Position numbers and translations under genes: made by a program
Shown: one piece after another, positions 34,295-48,212 of the stretch
Layout: each line of letters starts with the position of its first letter
How positions within the stretch are numbered: position 1 is the stretch's first letter
NCBI GenBank assembly: GCA_947172415.1
Contig: OX359202.1
Coordinates: 3,880,001-3,944,000, forward strand
Source of the DNA: Chondrosia reniformis
Taxonomy: Eukaryota; Porifera; Demospongiae; Chondrillida; Chondrillidae
Direction: 5' to 3'
DNA length: 64,000 nt
The notes under the pieces: model-generated
Database searches by the model: none
Seen by the model: only the letters and a program-made list of their open reading frames with translations
What the model was told of the DNA's origin: nothing

Positions 34295-36609
34295 GAAACA
34301 AAAGCCTTAACCGAGAACCTTGTTACTTCTTGCCTTAGTTTACTAAGGCAAGGAGTATCTTGCTTGGACAACCCTCAGTCAGTTATGTTTTCCCTTCTTT
34401 GGGTTTTTAGCCAGATGCCTCGGCTTTGCCTCCTTCCGGCAGCAGCAGACAGGTGCGCATCGGGCCAATTTTGACCGTCATAATAGAAGGGAGTATCTCC
34501 ATACACCAATTCACCACTGCTTTCCAGAGGTCAACAGGCAAGGACTGGGACAGGACTACTTATCGTCCAGGCCCCAATCCCTCAACAGATAGATGTCGCC
34601 TCAATATCCTCACAGCCGAACAGAGAACCGTTCTCTGAATTGTTCTCATCACTTCTACTGCACTTTTTGACAGCTTTGGAATTCCCCTAAGGTCTTCCAG
34701 GAGCGTCTCCACTGTCCCCAAAGCACCAATTATCATCGGGACTACCTTAATTCGGTAGCCCCTAAATTGTTTCCTCATATCAGCCGCCAGCTTTTGGTAC
34801 TTTTGGAACTTCTCTTACCATCTTCCATTAATATTGCTGTCAGTAGGAACTGACATCTCAATAATGAAGATGGACTTACATAGCCGATCCTCAACCACTA
34901 AGTCTGGCCTTCTTTCTGTCATTTCTTCATCTGTAGGGATACTAGGATCCAACAGGATTTTGACAGCCCTATTCTCATAGACTGGTTTTGCTTCTAGTTT
35001 GTAACAGGGCTCTTCCTGCTTGAATCCATATTCTTTCAACAGTCTCCACAACACTATTAGTATCGCCCGGTCATGTCTCTCTTTGTAGAGAGAAAATCCC
35101 TTGGGCTCACACATGTTTAGTATGTGTTTGACCGTTTCCATAGCCTTGCCACATTCTCTGCACATTAGCAGGCTAGAATTCCTCAGAATCTTATTTTGGT
35201 ACCACCTAGTGTGCAGCACATCATCTTGGGCTGCGAGAATCAGAGCCTCAGTTTGAGGTCTGAGTCTCCCCTCAGAAAGCCACACATAAGACTCCCTATT
35301 TGTGACTTGTCTGTGGTATGAGCCCTGGTGAGACTTTTCGGCTAGGTTACTTTTTAACCTTTCAGTCTGAGCCTCCCGGAGCTCACGTGTCACTCTCCTT
35401 CATTCACTTACACTATTTTGTGAGGGATCTGTCTTCAGCCATATTTCCGGTTCTAGTTCTATTCCGTGGCTTCTCAGTATCAATCTGGCTTCTTTCAAGA
35501 CAGTCCTCCTCTGCTTTGAGCACTCCAGACACTTTTGGTGTTTAACCACAACAGCTATGAGTGGATCATTGGTAGTATGGAGGTATCTTGCCAGATTCAC
35601 AACAGCCCTGTCGTGATCCAAAGGAAAACTACAGAGCCCTCTACCACCTTGAGAGCGAGGCAAGTTCACTCTTTCAATGGCGAAGTTATAGTGATGACAC
35701 TGGTACTTTATCATGATCTTTCTCACCATTCGGTCCAGTTTTGGAAGCTCACTTTGAGTCCACTTCAAAACTGGGTAAGAGTATCTCAATTAAGAGGCAC
35801 ACAGCATGTTAGAGGATTCTGCAGCGTTCTTACCTTTGGGGTGAGAGCCCCACACTTTGTGGAGTCTCCTCCTCAATTCGTTGATCAAGCAAGCTTTGAC
35901 CTTGCTGTCATCTACCTCAAACAGTTGTTCTAGCCCTAGGTACTTATAAGTAGTACCTTTTTCAAGGCTCCTTATGGATTCTTCACTGCATTCAGGGTTG
36001 TCTGAGCCAGCCAGAACTTTCCCTTTTTGCATGTGAGCTGTTCCACACTTTCTCACTCCAAACCTCATGCCAATGGCATTTGAGGTTTTCTCCACACATT
36101 CCATGGCTTCCCTGAGTTTATCAGGCCCTCCAGCATATATCTTAAGGTCATCCATGTACAACAAGTGTGACATGGTGTTCCTTTCCCCATTATGCCAGAG
36201 GGTATGTCCTTTGGTTCTGTTAAGAACTTGGGATTTGGGAGCTATGGCCAGACAAAAGAGGAGTGGCGATTAGGAGTCTCCTTGGAAGAGTCCCCGGTTA
36301 TATTTAACAGGGGTGCTCCTAAACACCTTCCCCGCAGTCCTCAACTCAAGCACAGTAGCCCAGTGTTTGGAGAAGAGCTCTATAGATCTCCGGATCCAAC
36401 CTGGGCACTTGATGGTTTTAAGCACCTTCATCACCCACTTGTGAGGGACTCTGTCATATGCCTTCTCATAATCGATCCATGCCACACTAAGTGGTTTGCC
36501 CATAATTTTGGCATCTAGACCGACTGATTGATCAAGGAGTGGACAGTCCGCACAGCCCCACCTCCCTTTTCTCATGGCCCTTTAGGCCATAGGTAGAAGA
36601 TCATTAGCA
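34295..36609 (-). mobile_element. R2/R4/HERO-like LINE, copy 2, 5' truncated
   Basis: Matches 1916 to about 4232 at high identity, starting with the same 3'-end bases and stopping inside the reverse transcriptase (GATCATTAGC, then satellite). Loss of the 5' part is the usual result of incomplete target-primed reverse transcription. Both copies lie on the window minus strand, but the local satellite runs in opposite directions at the two sites. Confidence 0.92.
34560..36609 (-). pseudogene. Truncated RLE-LINE polyprotein, copy 2
   Basis: Fragments in order: reverse transcriptase from about QRAMRKGRWG through AWIDYEKAYD and FQGDS (36270-36575), palm with YMDD (35790-36173), thumb/connection (35400-35789), CCHC knuckle and RRPDLVVED endonuclease (34815-35393), and C-terminal tail (34560-34778). 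The breaks are stops and small indels, several at positions different from copy 1. So the two copies decayed independently and the source protein can be judged by comparing them. Confidence 0.88.
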
Positions 36610-39600
36610 TACACCCAGTACATACAAATGTAACGAGTATATACTAGTGGTACATACAACTAGTATATACAACTAGTACATATAAGTAGTACCTACAACT
36701 AGTACTTATAACTAGTAGAAACAACTAGTGTCTAGTATATACAACTAGTACCTCCCTAGTACCTGGTATACATAGGACTAGAAACTACAACTAATATATA
36801 CTACTAGTACATACAACTAGTACATGCAATTAGTACATATAACTAGTACATATAACTATTACATATGACTAGTACATACACATATAACTAGTACATAAAT
36901 ATAGTTCATACAACTAGTACAGAAATCTAGTTCACACAAACCAACAAGTAGTTCATAGAACTAGTTCATTCCTATCACCTAGTATAACTTGTACTAGAAC
37001 CTAAAACTAGTTCAAACATCTAGTATATACAACTAGTACATGCAATTAGGCAATAATACATACAACTAATACATAGATCAAGTACATACAAATAGTATAT
37101 ACAACTAGTATATTTAAATAGTACATACAACAATTACACACTACTCATACATTCAACTAGTATAAATAACTACTACATTCGACTAGTACATACAAATAGT
37201 ATTGAGTACATACAACTAGTACATACAACTAGTGCATACAATTAGTACACACAAATAGTACATACAGCTAGTAAATATAACTAGTACATACTACTAGGAC
37301 ATAAAACTAGTACATATAACTGGTACATATAACTAGTACATATAAACAGTACATACAACTAGTTCATAAAACTAGTTCATACAACTAGCACATGCAACAA
37401 GTATTTGGTACATACAACTAGAACCTACCTAGTATATAGTATAAGTTGTACAAAAAACAACAACTGGAACATACACATAGTATATTCAACTAGTCCTTAC
37501 AACTAGTACATGCAATTAGAAATTAGTTACTAGTCGATATGTAGTACATACAATTAGTACATAGAACTAGTTTAAACAATTAGAACATACAACTACTACA
37601 TACACCTAGTAAATACAGCTACTACATACTACAACTAGTACAAACAACTAGGACATATAACTAGTACATACACCTACTACATACACCTAGTACATACACA
37701 TATACCTAGTAATTATAAATAGTACATACAACTAGTGCATAGAACGGGTACATAAAACTAGTACATACAACTAGAAACTAGTCCATACAACTAATATATA
37801 TGTAACACTAGTACTTTTGACAAGTACATAAAACTAGTATATAGATACAAAGAGTACATACAACTAGTACATAAAATTAGTAGGTACAACTAGTTCACAC
37901 AACTAGTAACTACTAAATATAACTAGAACATGCGGCTATGACATACAACTAGTACATACAACTAGTACATACAACTACTTCATAAAACTAGTATATAGCT
38001 AGTACAAACAACTGGTGCATACATCTTGTACATATACCTGGTTTATATCTAGTCCTTACAACTAGTACATAGATTTAGTTCATACAACTATCACATACAA
38101 CTTGTAGATACAACTCTCACCTACAACTAGTAAATATAACTAGTATTAGTACATACAACAAGTGCATACAATTAGTACATACAACCAGCACATACAGTTA
38201 GTATATACAAGTAGTACATATACCTAGTACATAAACATATAAATTGTACGTAGAAATAGTCCTTACAACTAGTACAATTACACACAACTGGTACATACAA
38301 CTAGTACATACAATTTATATCTAGTACATACAACTAGCACCTCCCTAGTACCTAATATAACTAGGACTTGAACCTACAACTAGTACATACAACTAGGACA
38401 TACAATTAGTACATAAACTAGTTTAAACAAACAAACAAGTAATAAATAGAACGAGTTCCTACCTAGTTCCTAGCATACCTTGTACTAAAACCTACAACTA
38501 GTTCAAAAAACCAGTACATACAACTAGTACATACAATTAGTGTCTAGTACATACAACTAATACATACAATTAGTACATACAACTACTACATCCAACTACT
38601 ACATACAACCAGTACCTACAACTAGTAAATATAACTAGTACTAGTACATAGATCTAATACATACAACTAATACGTTAAAGTAGTACTAACAACTAGTACA
38701 TACAAGTAATACCTACTTAGTACCTAATATAATTAGTACTTGAATCTACAACTAGCACATACAACTAGCACATACAGCTAGCGCATACACTTAGAACACG
38801 CAACTTGTACATACAACTGTTACATATAACTACTATAAAAACCAGTACATACACATATAACTAGTATATGAAAATAGTACCCACACCTAGTTCATAGAAC
38901 GACTGCATAATGCAAGAACATACAACTTGCATATACAACTAGTACATAGCAACTATACACAACTAGTATATACATACAACCAGTATGTACAACTGGTACA
39001 TAACTGGTACATACAACTTGTACATAACTAGTTCCTACAACTTGTACATAGTACGAGTACATAAAACTGGCATATACAACTACTAAATAAACAACAAACT
39101 AGTATATACATACAACTAGTACATACAACTAGTACAAACAATTAGTACATACAACTACTACATCCAACTACTACATACAACCAGTACCTACATCTAGTAA
39201 ATATAACTAGTACTAGTACATAGAACTAGTACATACAACTAGTACGTTAAAGTAGTACTAACAACTAGTACATACAACTAATTCCTACTCAGTACCTACT
39301 ATAACTAGTACTAGAACCTACAATTAGTACATACAGCTAGCACATACAACAAGTACAGGAAACTAATACATACAACTGGTACATACAACTACTACATATA
39401 ACCAGTACATATACATATAACTAGTATATAAAAATAGTACATACACCTTGTACATAAAACTAGTACATACACAAAGTACATACAACTAGTATATACAACT
39501 AGAAACTAGTACATACAACTAATTCATAGAACGAATGCATAATACTTGAACACACAACTAGTACATTCAATTCGTAGGTACAACTAGCACAAACAACTAG

Positions 39601-42600
39601 GACATATAACTAGTACATAAACCAACTTCATAAAACTAGTAAGTACACATATACCTTGTAATTATAAATAGTACATAAAAATAGTACATACAGCTAGTGC
39701 ATACAGCTAGTACATATAACTAGTACACAAACATATAACTAGTACATAAAATAGTAAATACAACGTACAACTAGTATATACAAATAGTACATGCAACTAG
39801 TATCTAGTACATACAACTTGAACATATCACTAGTGCAAAGCTAGTATACAACTAGTACACAGAACTTGTACATACAATTAGCATATGCAACTAGTACTTT
39901 CAACTAGTACATATAAGAAGTACACACACCTACTATGTACAACTAATACATTAACGTATAACTAGTATATATGTATATTACATACATATAGTACATACAA
40001 CTAGAAACTAGTACATACAACTAGTATATATAAAACTAGTACATTTAACTAGTACATACAACTGGTATGTACATACAACTAGTACATACAACTAGTACAT
40101 ACAATTAGTACATACAAATAGTTCATAAAACTAGTATAATAAATACAAAGAACTAGTACATACATCTTGTACATATAACTGGTTCATATCTAGTATATAC
40201 AACTAATCCATACAACTAGTACATAGAATTAGTACATACAACCAGCTAATACAGCTAGTACATAAAAGTAGTACATATACCTAGTACATACAAATATATA
40301 TAGTACATATAAATAGTACCTACAACTAGTATACATAACTAGTACCTCCCTAGTACCTAGTATAATTAGGACTAGAACCTACAACTAGTATATACTACTA
40401 TATAGTATATACAGCTAGTACATACAGCTAGTACATACAAGTTGTATATAAAACTAGTACAAACAACTAGTACCCAGAACTAGTACTTAAAACCATTTCA
40501 TATAACTAGTACATAACTATTATATAAAATTAGTACATAGAACTAGTTCAACAATTAGACCATTCAACTACTACATACACCTGGTATATACAATTTCTAT
40601 ATAGAATTAGTACATACAAATAGTACATACAACTAGTACATACAACTAGACTCTGAAACTGTTAACTAGTACATACAACTAATACATGCAAATAGGACAT
40701 ACGAATCGTACTTGCAACTAATAAATACAACTAGTACCTACAACAAGTACATATAACTGGAACAAGTACATAAAGCTAGTATATACAACTACTACTAACA
40801 ACTAGTAACGAGTACATACAACTAGTACATTAAACTACTACACACAACTTGTACATAAAACTAGTAAATAGTACAATCGGCTAGGACATACAACTGGTAC
40901 ATACAACTAGGACATACAACTGGTATATAAAACTAGGTCATATAACTACTTTATAAAACAAGTACATACAAGTAGTTTCTGGTACATATAACTATATAGT
41001 ACCTACCTAGTGCCTATACTAGAACCTACAACTAGTACATACAACTAGTGCATACAATTATTACACACAAATAGTACATACAGTTAGTAAATATAACTAG
41101 TACATACTACTAGTACATAAAAATAGTATATATAACTGGTACATATAACTTGTACATATAAACAGTACATACAACTAGTTCATACAACTAGTACTTACAA
41201 CTAGTTCATAAAACTAGTTCACACAACTAGTACATGCAACAAGTATCTAGTACATACGAATAGAACTTAACTAGTACATAATATAAAGTTGTACCAGAAT
41301 CAACAACTGGTACATACACATAGTACATACAACTAGTACTAACAACTAGTACATACAACTAGAAACTAGTAAATACTACTAGTTCAAAGAACGAGTACAT
41401 AAAACTATATAGAACATACAACTTAAATATACTTCAAGTACATAGCTATTATTAACAATTAGTATATACATACAACTATAACATACAACTTGTACAAACG
41501 TAGCACATACAATTTGTACATACAACTGGTACATTAAACTAGGACAAACAACTAGTACATTCATCTACTACATATAACTAGTAAATACACATATACCTAG
41601 TAATTATGAATAGTACCTACAACTAGTACATACATCTAGTGCATACAACTAGTACATATAACTAGTACACACACATATAACCAGTACATACCCATATAAT
41701 TGGCACTTATAAATAGTACATACACATAGTACATACAATTAGCACATAAAACTAGCATATACAACTAGTTCATAGAACGAGTACATAATACTGAAACGTA
41801 CAACTTGTATATACAACTAGTGCATAGGTATTATTTATAAATAGTGTATACATACAACTAGTACATACAACTAGTACTTGCAACTTGTACATATAACTAG
41901 TACACACATCTACCACATATAACTAATACAAGAAAATATTACTATTACATATAAATAGTACATAAACATAGTACATACAAGTAGTTCATACAACTAGTAA
42001 CTAGTACATATAACTAGTACATTCAACTAGTACATACAACTAGGACAAACAACTAGTATATATAACTAGTACATACACCAACTACATATAACTAGTGAAT
42101 GCACATATACCTTGTAATTATAAATAGTACATACAAGTAGTACATACAGCTAGTGCATACAACTAGTATATATAACTAGTTCACGAACATATAACTACTA
42201 CATTCATATAACTGGTAGTACATACAAATAGTAGATACAAATAGTACATACATCTGCTACATATAACTAGTACCTAAAACTAGTAAATGTAAATTGAACT
42301 ACTTCATAAAACTAGTGCATACAACTAGAAAATGCAATTAGTACATACAACTAGTACATCCTAACAGTACACACAAATAGTAACAAAAAACTGGTACATA
42401 CAACTAGTACATTCAACTAGAACATACAACTAGAACAAACAACTAGGACATTTAACTAATACATACACCTACTAAATACAACTAGTACATACACATATAC
42501 CTAGTAATTATAAATAGTCCATACAACTAGTACATAGAACACGTACATAAAACTAGTACATACAACTAGAAACTAGTCCATACAACTAGTATATATATAA

Positions 42601-43068
42601 CACTAGTACATTTAACTAGTACATAAAACTAGTATATACCTACAAAGAGTAAATACAACTAGTACATAAAATTAGTAGGTACAAGTAGTTCGCACAACTA
42701 CTAACTATTACATATAACTAGTACATACGACTATGACATACAAGTACTGTATAAAACTAGTATATAGCTAGTACAAACAACTAGTGCATACATCTTGTAC
42801 ATACAACTGGTTCATATCTAGTACATATAACTAGTACATACAACTAGTACATCCAACTAGTACATACAATTAGTACTTACGACTCGCACATACAACTGGT
42901 ACATACAACTAGCCCCTACAACTAGTAAATATAACTAGTATTAGTACATACAACAAGTACATACAATTAGTTCATACAACCAGCACATACAGCTAGTACA
43001 TACAAGTAGTACATATACCTAGTACATAAACATATAAATAGTCATATAAATAGTACATACAACCAGTA
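36610..43068. repeat. Satellite array, inverted orientation (longest uninterrupted stretch)
   Basis: About 6.5 kb of CATACAACTAGTA units. Module recurrence is clear: CATCCAACTACTACATACAACC with ACGTTAAAGTAGTACTAAC appears at about 38,590 and again at about 39,165, roughly 580 bp apart. The CAGAATCAACAACTGGTACATAC-type module recurs many times. No gene, RNA or transposon is seen. Confidence 0.95.
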
Positions 43069-43152
43069 CGATTAAAAAACGAACATTCTTTAATAATTAG
43101 CGATTGTTATGTGACAATCGCTAATTATTAAAGAATGTTCGTTTTTTAATCG
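43069..43152. repeat. Perfect hairpin, 39-bp arms, 6-bp loop
   Basis: Arms 43069-43107 and 43114-43152 are exact reverse complements around TATGTG. It sits exactly at the left boundary of a long non-satellite insert, so it may be the left terminus of an element or a breakpoint fold-back. Confidence 0.93.
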
Positions 43153-44419
43153 TTAGAGTGAATGCATTATTTAACGTTATCGGTTACAAACCGGAAGAAA
43201 TCAATACGTTAACCAAGAGTTACAAATTGCTTTGGCTTTTCTTGGCATTTCTTTGAACGATTTTAGGAGATTTTCACTTGAGAAATAAACTAACACTTTA
43301 GCCAAAGCTGTAAATATATGTATACGTACGCCCAGCCAATGATCGCAACTATTGCACTTCCGAAAGTACCGTTAACTGTATTTGCGTTAGACGAAACACA
43401 ATAGGTGTTAAATGAAGATGAATTTATTTAACTGTATTTATGACTATCGTTACAACTGCCAAAAATGTCGGCGAAGTGTTGTTGGGAAGAAAATCGTTTA
43501 ATGCTTAGTCTAGAAGAACAGTTGGACAACGCCGATGGTTTTATTGTGATCAGTAAGTGTTGCTATACAAAACTGTCAGCCTCGGTATCGATTCCTTCTT
43601 CATTAGTCAAGTTATGGCCAAATACGTGCTTGTTAATTACACTTAATAGTGACATTTTCTTTATTATATCGAGAAAAAAAGCTGTATTAAAACCGAGGCC
43701 GACAGATTTTTAGTTTAACCTATAAGGATTCCAATGATGTTCAGAAATTGGAGCTCTTTCAAAAACTCAGCACAAACCTTATGAGTGTTTTAAACGGGTG
43801 CTCATTCGGTGGAGAATTTCGATAAAACATATATTCGATGCCCTTCAAAATTTGCAAGACTATTATTCTAACCGTAAAGACTTTAAATATAAATTTTAAA
43901 AGGCATTAGTTATTCCTATGCTGAGAAATTAACTTGTAAAAGCGTTAACGGTTTAACGCAATTTAACGCGGAACAGCCATACGGTGCCTGTGGTTCCCTG
44001 TATAGTCCCAGTACATCAATTTCGTTTGGAATTTTCGTTTATTTTGTAGAGAATAGGAAGTATTTCAACACAAATAAGCGAGCTCAAAGTCATTTAGGAG
44101 ACAATCATACTTAGCTAAATCGTCATTAATCATTCTCAGTACCGTGTTATTCTCCAGCTATGCAACGTTCACGTTACCAATCACTTATTCTGGAACGAAA
44201 ACTAAAGATTATCGATCTCTTGGACATCTGGAAAGAAGAAAAAGGACATTGCTACTGCTACTTGGCTGCGTAATTTTCTCTTTTTCATTTTATTTCAAAT
44301 GTATATTTGGTGTTTAGACATCACTTGGCTATTTTGAACATAATCCTGTTAATTCAAAATACCTATTATTTCAAACTTTTTCTGATTCCCTGGATATTCG
44401 AATTAGGTGGACTGCACTG
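43153..44419. mobile_element. Composite insert ending in a MITE right half
   Basis: The right part (about 43,985-44,419) matches the MITE at 48,267-48,712, including the terminal GGTGGACTGCACTG and flanking TA, but its left inverted end is missing. The left part (43,153-43,980) is AT-rich with no match elsewhere in the window. It holds an internal inverted pair, CTGTCAGCCTCGGT and ACCGAGGCCGACAG (about 43,576-43,709), and GTTAACGGTTTAACG repeats. An 82-codon ATG frame (43,465-43,713) overlaps that inverted pair and has no recognisable motif; I would not call it a gene. Confidence 0.6.
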
Positions 44420-44421
44420 TA

Positions 44422-45729
44422 GAACATACAACTAGTACATACGAATGTAACGAGTATATATAAGTAGTACATACACCTAGTACATACAACTACTACATAT
44501 AACTAGTACATACAACTAGTGTCTAGTATATACAACTAGTACCTCCCTAGTCCCTAGTATAATTAGGATTAGAATCTACAACTAGTATATACTACTAGTA
44601 CATACAACTAGTACATGCAACTAGTACATATAACTAGTACATATAACTATTACATATGTCTAGTACATACACATATAACTACTACATAAACATGGTACAT
44701 ATTAATTAGTACATTCAAAGTGGACATAGGAATCGTAATTGCAACTAATAAATACAACTAGTACCTACTACAAGTACATATAACTGGAACAAGTACATAC
44801 AACTACTACTATCAACTAGTAACGAGTACATACAACTAGTACATATTAATTAGTACATTCAAAGTGGACATACAAATCGTAATTGCAACTAATAAATACA
44901 ACTAGTACCTACTACAAGTAAATATAACTGGAACAAGTACATACAACTACTACTATCAACTAGTAACGAGTACATACAACTAGTACATTGAACTAGTGCG
45001 CACAACATGAACATGCAACTGGTACATGCAACTTGTACCTACAATTAGTAGATAAAATTAGTACATATAACTATGTCATACAAAGAGTAACGAAAACATA
45101 CAACTAGTATATTGAACTACTACACACAACTTGTACATAAAACTAGTAAATAGTACGATCAGCTAGGACATTCAACTGGTACATACAACTAGGACATACA
45201 ACTGGTATATACAACTAGGTCATATAACTAATTTATATAGCAAGTACATACAAGTAGTTTCTAGTATATAACCATATTCTACCTACCTAGTACATAATAT
45301 AACTAGTACTAGAACCTACAAATAGTACATACAACTAGTGCATACAATTAGTACACACAAATAGTACATACAGCTAGTATATAAATATAACTAGTACATA
45401 CCATGAGTACATAAAACTAGTATATATAACTGGTATATATAACTAGTACATATAAACAGTACATACAACTAGTTCATAACTAGTACATGCAACAAGTATC
45501 TAGTACATACAAATAGAACCTACCTGGTACATAGTACAACTAGTACAAGATCAACAACTGGTACATACACATAGTACATACAACTAGTACATAAAATTAG
45601 TAGGTACAACTAGTTCACACAACTAGTAACTAGTACATATAACTATTACATGCGACTATGACATACAACTATTACATACAACTACTTCATAAAACTAGTA
45701 TATAGCTAGTACAAACAACTAGTGCATAC
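44422..45729. repeat. Satellite array, inverted orientation
   Basis: CATACAACTAGTA units. It includes a 144-bp near-exact direct duplication (44701-44844 and 44845-44988, starting ATTAATTAGTACATTC). It ends in CATAC, the left copy of the PLE3 target-site duplication. Confidence 0.93.
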
Positions 45730-45734
45730 TAGTA

Positions 45735-46399
45735 GAGCTCATTAATTATCTTATTGACAACATTTATGTATGTGTAGACGGTTCTGTATTTAAGCAATGT
45801 GTAGGTATCCCTATGGGTACTGACTGTGCCCCTGTAGTTGCTAATTTTTTCTGTTTGCCTATGAGTATGAGTTTATGAAAGGACTACTTAAGGATAACAT
45901 CACCTTAGCTATTAAATTTTCCAATACTTATAGGTATATTGGTGACCTTTTAAGTATTAACAACAAGGATTTTGAACTATAAATTAGTGATATTTACCCC
46001 AAAGAACTTATTCTTAAAAAGACAAATACCAGCCCTAAAAAATCCCCCTTTTTAGACTTAGATATAACCATTACTAAGAATCAATTTATCACTAAAGTAT
46101 ATTATAAGCGAGAGGACTTTAACTTTGATATAGTAAATTTCCCCCATTTAGATAGTAATATTCCTAATACCCCGGCCTATGGTGTCTTTATTTCACAACT
46201 AATTAGATATTCCAGAATATGTAGTGACTTCTCCAGTTTTCAGGCTAAAAGTTTGCAGTTATGCAGTAGGTTTATTAAGCAGGGTTACAAATACTTTAAG
46301 CTAAAATCAACCTTTAAAACCTTCCTATCCCGGCAGCCTCTAGTTAGAATTAAGTATAAGCAAAAAGTAGCTAGTATGCTTAAGGACTGTCTTGTGTAA
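45735..46399 (+). pseudogene. PLE3 reverse transcriptase C-terminal half
   Basis: It enters within the palm: YLIDNIYV, then CVGIPMGTDCAPVVANFF (motif B). A one-base frameshift follows, then FAYEYEFMKGLLKDN, then YRYIGDLLSINN. Motif C is YIGD, so a catalytic aspartate has become glycine. After an in-frame TAA comes DIYPKELILKK, DLDITI, EDFNFDIVNFPHLDSNIP, AYGVFISQLIRYSRIC and KQGYKYFKLKSTF, the thumb typical of PLEs. It stops at 46397-46399 with no GIY-YIG domain. Dead copy; the upstream half was never inserted or was lost. Confidence 0.82.
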
Positions 46400-46644
46400 C
46401 CCCATATTGTGTTACCCCACCTCCAAAGAAATGTTACTACTAGAGGATCTAAGGGTAGACTTACGTAATATGTCCTACTTGTGTCTATAGTTATGCTGAG
46501 TCTGTTTTACCTGTACAAGCAAGATTACTAATAGATTTATAATTAATTCATAAAAGTTAATTGGACCTACATTCCTTTCCTAAAATCAAATTTCATCATG
46601 TGTCTTAGTTAACACCTAATTTAACTTTTGGCACCAAAAGAGTG

Positions 46645-46652
46645 TATATAAG
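46645..46652 (+). promoter_or_regulatory. PLE3 TATA box
   Basis: TATATAAG in the element's 3' non-coding part, upstream of the hammerhead (79 bp). A promoter at the 3' end is expected when this segment is a terminal repeat that restarts transcription in tandem copies. Sequence match only. Confidence 0.45.
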
Positions 46653-46723
46653 GCCCCTAGATTTCGCATAGAGAGCCAAGGATTCACAGAAGATCAAGAT
46701 AAAGAAGAAGACAAAGACTCCCA

Positions 46724-46769
46724 GGATCACTGATGAAGGGTGGAATTCCCAGAAACGGCTGTCTGACCC
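46724..46769 (+). ncRNA. Hammerhead ribozyme, PLE3
   Basis: Core CTGATGA (46730-46736), stem II GGG/CCC with loop TGGAATT, GAAA (46752-46755), loopless stem III ACGG/CTGT (one G-U), cleavage triplet GTC with the cut after 46763. Stem I GGATCA/TGACCC pairs five of six. The A-A at the base of stem II is unpaired. Confidence 0.82.
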
Positions 46770-46915
46770 AGTGGAGAAGAAGATGAAAGAAGGGAAAAGA
46801 AGGAAGAAAAGACTCCTGTATCTTCATCTAAAGCTCTCTTTAGGTTTAGTTCTCCTATAGGCTCTTTTTACAGAATAGGCATATAGCATGTAGGAAAATG
46901 GTATCTTAGATTTTT

Positions 46916-48212
46916 CATACATCTTGTTCATACAACTGGTTCATATCTAGTACATGCAACCAGCACATACAGCTAGTACATACAAGTGGTACATATACCT
47001 AGTACATAAGCATATAAATAGTACATATAACTAGTACATACAACTAGTATAATTACACACAACTGGTACATACAACTAGTACATACAATTAGTATCTAGT
47101 ACATACAACTAGCACCTCCCTAGTACCTAATATAACTAGGCCTTAAACCTACAACTAATACATACAACTAGTACATACAATTAGTACATAAAACTAGTTC
47201 AAACAAACAAACAAGTAGTATATAGAACGAATTCCTTCCTAGTTCCTAGTATTACTTGTACCAGAACCTACAACTAGTTAAAAAATCTAGTACATACAAC
47301 TAGTACATACTACTAGTACAAAGCTAGTACATACAACTAGTATAAACATACAACTAGTGTATACATACAACTAGTACACTGGACGTGTGCATACAATTAG
47401 CACGTGCAACTGGTACTTTCAACTAGTACATATAACAAGTACACACACCTACTGCATATAACTAATACATTAACATATAACTAGTATATATGGATAGTAC
47501 ATACACATAGTACATACAACTAGAAACTAGTACATACAACTAGAAACTAATACAAACAACTAGTATATATATTAAACTAGTACAATTAACTAGTACTTAC
47601 AACTGGTATATACATACAACTAGTATATACAACTAGTACATACAAGTAGTACATAAGATTCGTAGGTCCAACAAGTTGATAAATTAGTAACTAGTAAATA
47701 TAATTAGTACATGCGACTAGTACATACAACCAGTACATAGCTAGTACATACAACTAGTATATACATACAACTAGTACACTGAACTTGTACATACAATTAG
47801 CACATGCAACTACTACATACAACTAGTACATATAACTGGTACACACACCTCCTACATATAACTAATACATAAAGATATATCTAGTTCAATTAAATAGTGC
47901 ATCCACATAGTACATAAAACTAGTATATACAACTAGAAACTAGTCCATACAACTAGTATATATATAAAATTATTACATACACCTGGTATATACATACAAC
48001 TAGTACATACAACTAGTACATAAAATTAATATGTACAACTAGTTCATACAACTAGTAACTAGTACATATAACTAGTACATGCGACTAGTACATGCAACTA
48101 GTACATGCAACTGGTACATACAACTAGTTCATAAAACTAGTAATAGTTAGTACAAAGAACTAGTGCATACATCTTGTACACACAATTGGTTCATATCTAT
48201 TACATACAACTA
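46916..48212. repeat. Satellite array, inverted orientation
   Basis: CATACAACTAGTA units with the AACAAACAAGTAG module near 47,205. No other feature. Confidence 0.93.

Larger units (their letters stand above)
45730..46915 (+). mobile_element. Penelope-like element PLE3, degenerate, no C-terminal GIY-YIG
   Basis: Flanked by CATAC on both sides (45725-45729 and 46916-46920). The undisturbed target, GTGCATACATCTTG, exists elsewhere in the array (about 38,017 and 42,785), which fixes both boundaries. It contains the 3' half of a PLE-type reverse transcriptase, then about 500 bp with a TATA box and a hammerhead. A different PLE lineage from PLE1/PLE2; Naiad-like or another C-terminal-GIY-YIG-less lineage is possible. 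Confidence 0.85.

Noticed and set aside
43465-43713. 82-codon ATG frame in the composite insert
   Set aside because: No domain or signal is recognisable, and it overlaps an inverted pair that better explains the sequence. Kept only as a note within the insert.
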